From the NCBI GenBank assembly GCA_030016455.1, contig JASEJH010000012.1:1-15235 (forward strand): 15,235 nt of DNA, written 5' to 3'. Source of the stretch: Thermoanaerobacteraceae bacterium (GTDB lineage Bacteria; Bacillota; Desulfotomaculia; Desulfotomaculales; Ammonificaceae). The position numbers were made by a program, and so were the translations under genes. Shown here in pieces: positions 12,924 to 15,235 of the stretch. The notes beneath the pieces are model-generated. The model ran no database searches, was not told the origin of the DNA, and saw only the letters and a list, made by a program, of their open reading frames with translations. Each line of letters opens with the position of its first letter. Position 1 is the stretch's first letter.

Positions 12924-14120
12924 ATGGAACCGATTACGGTTGTCATAGCTGACGATATTGTAAATACCAGGGAAGATATCAAACGCCTGCTCTTTTTCGA
13001 GGAGGATATTAAGGTCGTGGGCGAGGCGGGTGACGGCGAAGAAGCGGTGCACGTGGCGGAGGAACTGCAGCCCGACATCGTCCTGATGGATATAAACATG
13101 CCCGGGCTGGACGGGATAACGGCAACCGAGATCATCACGGAACGGGTGCCCCGGACGGCGGTGGTAATCATTTCGATCCAGGGCGAGCAGGAATACATCC
13201 GCAAGGCTATGGCCGCAGGCGCCAGCGACTACCTGCTGAAACCCTTCACTTCTCAGGAGCTTGCGGATACTATCAGGCGGGTAAATGAAAAAGCCAAGCG
13301 GCGGCAGGGCACACTCTTGCGTCTCCAGGAGAAACCCGAGGCCCCGCTTCCCGGAAAGGTGGTGGTGCTCTTCGGCACCAAGGGGGGTGTCGGGCGTACC
13401 ACCCTGGCCTGCAACCTTGCGGTGGCGTTAACCCAGGAGTTTCGCAAGCGGTCGGCAGTGGTTGATCTGGACGTTGCCGGCGCCGACGTGGCGCTTCTTT
13501 TCAACCTGAACCTGCCCGGGAGCATTGCGGAACTTGCCCGGGAGCCGGAGTTGAATAGGGAGATCGTTGAAGCTTACACTGCCACGCACCTCACCGGGGT
13601 CAAGGTTCTCGGCGCCATTTCCTCCCGGGAAGAGGATTACACGGATCTGGCGGCGCGGCTGCCCGAGATTTTCGAAATCCTGAAGGAAGAATGCGATTTC
13701 CTGCTGGTTGACACGCCGCCGGTGCTGAACGCTGCTGTGGCGCAGGCACTGGATACGGCGGACGAGATCCTGGTGGTGGGCGGCCAGGACTTACCGGCGC
13801 TGAGGCGGCTGAAGGCAGACGTTGAATTCTTAACGGAACACGAACTCGGGGGGAAGGTCCGGGCCGTCTTGAACGCTTTCGTCGAAGGCGGGCTTAAGCC
13901 TGGGGACATGGAGAAGACTCTCGGTTTGAAGTTCACCGGGATTATTACTTCCGACGTGAAAACCGCGCAGTTGGCGGCGAACAAAGGAACCCCGTTTGTC
14001 CTGCTTCAGAAGGGGAGCCGGATTGCCCAGGACGTCTGCCGCCTGGCGGAGAAGCTGTTGCAGAAAGAGACGGTGAAGGAAGAAAAGCGTTCTTTGCTCG
14101 GAAAAATCTTGAGTTTTTAA
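12924..14120 (+). CDS. cpaE: CpaE/TadZ-like receiver-MinD ATPase fusion
   Basis: A 398-residue two-domain protein. Residues 1-125 are a complete receiver with D10-D11, phosphoacceptor D56 (MDINMPG) and K106 (LLKPF). Residues 144-370 form a ParA/MinD-type ATPase with the deviant Walker A GTKGGVGRTT (151-160): the signature lysine K153 is kept but the P-loop lysine is R158. VVDLDVAGADVAL and LLVDTPPVLN (Walker B-like) follow. CpaE/TadZ proteins place the Tad machinery at a cell site. Many have an atypical or dead receiver; here the phosphorylation residues are intact, so a kinase may control it directly. The C-terminal KRSLLGKILSF may be a short amphipathic membrane-binding helix. The ATG at 12924 follows a 118-nt gap and is preceded by GGGGAGG at longer spacing. 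Confidence 0.92.
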   Translation: MEPITVVIADDIVNTREDIKRLLFFEEDIKVVGEAGDGEEAVHVAEELQPDIVLMDINMPGLDGITATEIITERVPRTAVVIISIQGEQEYIRKAMAAGASDYLLKPFTSQELADTIRRVNEKAKRRQGTLLRLQEKPEAPLPGKVVVLFGTKGGVGRTTLACNLAVALTQEFRKRSAVVDLDVAGADVALLFNLNLPGSIAELAREPELNREIVEAYTATHLTGVKVLGAISSREEDYTDLAARLPEIFEILKEECDFLLVDTPPVLNAAVAQALDTADEILVVGGQDLPALRRLKADVEFLTEHELGGKVRAVLNAFVEGGLKPGDMEKTLGLKFTGIITSDVKTAQLAANKGTPFVLLQKGSRIAQDVCRLAEKLLQKETVKEEKRSLLGKILSF

Positions 14121-14149
14121 ACCAGCGAGGTTAGCCGGGAGATGGTAGG

Positions 14150-15235
14150 GTGACGGTCTTTTCACGGTTTGAAAAAGGAGAAAAACCAAGGACCGGTCCG
14201 GAGCGCCCGGTCCGGCGCGACGCCCATCAGGAGCTGAAAACGAACCTGCACAAGTTGCTGGTGGCGGAACTCGGGGATATTCTGCGGGCTGGTGGAAATA
14301 CAGAAATCGACGCCTCCAGAGTGGAAAGCGTGGCTTGGGACCTTTTGGAGAAACAGGCGGTGAATCTTCCCCGGCTTGAAAAACAGCGGATCGTAGCGGA
14401 GCTTGTTCAGGAGGCGCTTGGTTTCGGGCCCATCACGCCCTTTCTTGAAGACGCGGAAGTCACGGAAGTAATGGTCAACGGCCCCCGGCAGGTTTATATT
14501 GAGCGCCACGGTAAGCTGGAACTTACCGAAGTAACCTTCCGGGACAACGAACACGTACTGCACGTGATTGAAAAGATCGTGGCGCCGCTCGGGAGGAGGA
14601 TCGATGAAAGCATGCCGATGGTGGACGCACGGCTGCCGGATGGTTCCCGGGTCAACGCGATCATTCCGCCGCTGGCGCTCAACGGGCCGACGATCACCAT
14701 CCGGAAGTTCTTCCGGGATCCCCTGACGATCGAGGATTTAATCCGGTTCGGGAGCCTGACCCCCGAAATCGCCGAGTTTCTTAAAGCCTGCGTTAAAGCG
14801 CGTCTGAACATCATCGTTTCCGGCGGCACGGGCAGCGGTAAGACCACCCTGTTGAACATCCTTTCTTCGTTCATTCCTCCCGACGAGCGGATAATCACGA
14901 TTGAGGACGCCGCGGAGTTACAGTTGCGCCAGGAACACGTGGTGCGACTTGAGTCCCGCCCCCCGAATATTGAAGGGAAAGGGGCTATTACCATCCGCGA
15001 TCTGGTGCGGAACGCCCTGCGGATGAGGCCCGACCGGATCGTCGTGGGCGAGGTGCGCAGCGGAGAGGCGCTGGACATGCTCCAGGCAATGAATACCGGC
15101 CACGACGGAAGCCTCACCACCGGTCACGCCAACACTCCCCGGGACATGCTTTCCCGCCTGGAGACGATGGTGTTGATGGCCGGGATGGACCTCCCGGTTA
15201 AGGCGATCCGGGAGCAGGTTTCTTCTGCGCTTGAT
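14150..15235 (+). CDS. cpaF: TadA/CpaF pilus assembly ATPase (partial)
   Basis: A secretion-type hexameric ATPase that powers Flp pilus assembly at the membrane; 362 residues are present and the frame is open at the window edge, so the C terminus is missing. Visible motifs are LGFGPITPFLEDAEVTEVMVNG (90-111), Walker A GGTGSGKTT (225-233) with K231, the Asp box TIEDAAEL (250-257), the arginine/Walker B region MRPDRIVVGEVRSGEA (292-307) and the His box TGHDGSLTTGHAN (316-328). The residues needed for ATP hydrolysis are present, in contrast with the substituted Walker A of the CpaE-like neighbour. The GTG at 14150 has GGGAG 8 nt upstream and lies 29 nt after the cpaE stop. Family members end about 80 residues after this point, so tadB and tadC genes are expected beyond the window. 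Confidence 0.95.
   Translation, partial: MTVFSRFEKGEKPRTGPERPVRRDAHQELKTNLHKLLVAELGDILRAGGNTEIDASRVESVAWDLLEKQAVNLPRLEKQRIVAELVQEALGFGPITPFLEDAEVTEVMVNGPRQVYIERHGKLELTEVTFRDNEHVLHVIEKIVAPLGRRIDESMPMVDARLPDGSRVNAIIPPLALNGPTITIRKFFRDPLTIEDLIRFGSLTPEIAEFLKACVKARLNIIVSGGTGSGKTTLLNILSSFIPPDERIITIEDAAELQLRQEHVVRLESRPPNIEGKGAITIRDLVRNALRMRPDRIVVGEVRSGEALDMLQAMNTGHDGSLTTGHANTPRDMLSRLETMVLMAGMDLPVKAIREQVSSALD

Overview
The window looks like a GC-rich anaerobic member of the Clostridia, of the Desulfotomaculum/Moorella/Ammonifex kind. This is inference from gene content: DegS/DegU, a SAM-I riboswitch with a Firmicutes-style terminator, strong GGAGG ribosome sites with many GTG and TTG starts, and a homocysteine route otherwise typical of methanogens and strict anaerobes. 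No rRNA, tRNA, insertion sequence or CRISPR array is seen.

Left end (47-2390, + strand). Two overlapping response-regulator genes. The first joins a receiver to an HDOD domain. The second joins a receiver to an HD-GYP-like domain whose HD pair and HHE triad are lost, so it is probably not an active c-di-GMP phosphodiesterase.

Middle left (2400-5049, - strand). A three-gene operon encodes a DUF39 homocysteine-synthesis protein, a NIL-domain 2[4Fe-4S] ferredoxin and a UPF0280/COG2122 protein. This is the sulfide-assimilation set studied in Methanosarcina. Its leader holds a full SAM-I (S-box) riboswitch at 4863-4995, then an intrinsic terminator. The upstream promoter has its -35 box on the stop codon of the preceding gene, a DUF2889-like protein (5046-5888, -).

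Middle right (6021-9634, + strand). A CGGC-domain cysteine-rich protein has its own promoter and a strong terminator. Then come a GT4 glycosyltransferase, the sensor kinase DegS and its regulator DegU, ending at a probable terminator.

Right end (9792-15235, + strand). A Tad/Flp pilus locus: a 53-residue Flp pilin, prepilin peptidase (TadV/CpaA), TadE-like pseudopilin, Tad/TadG-like protein, RcpC/CpaB, CpaE/TadZ with an N-terminal receiver, and TadA/CpaF ATPase cut by the window edge. The pilin is flanked on both sides by non-coding DNA rich in inverted repeats, and the downstream gap also has five tandem heptamers. DegSU directly upstream and the receiver on CpaE suggest phosphorelay control of the pilus.
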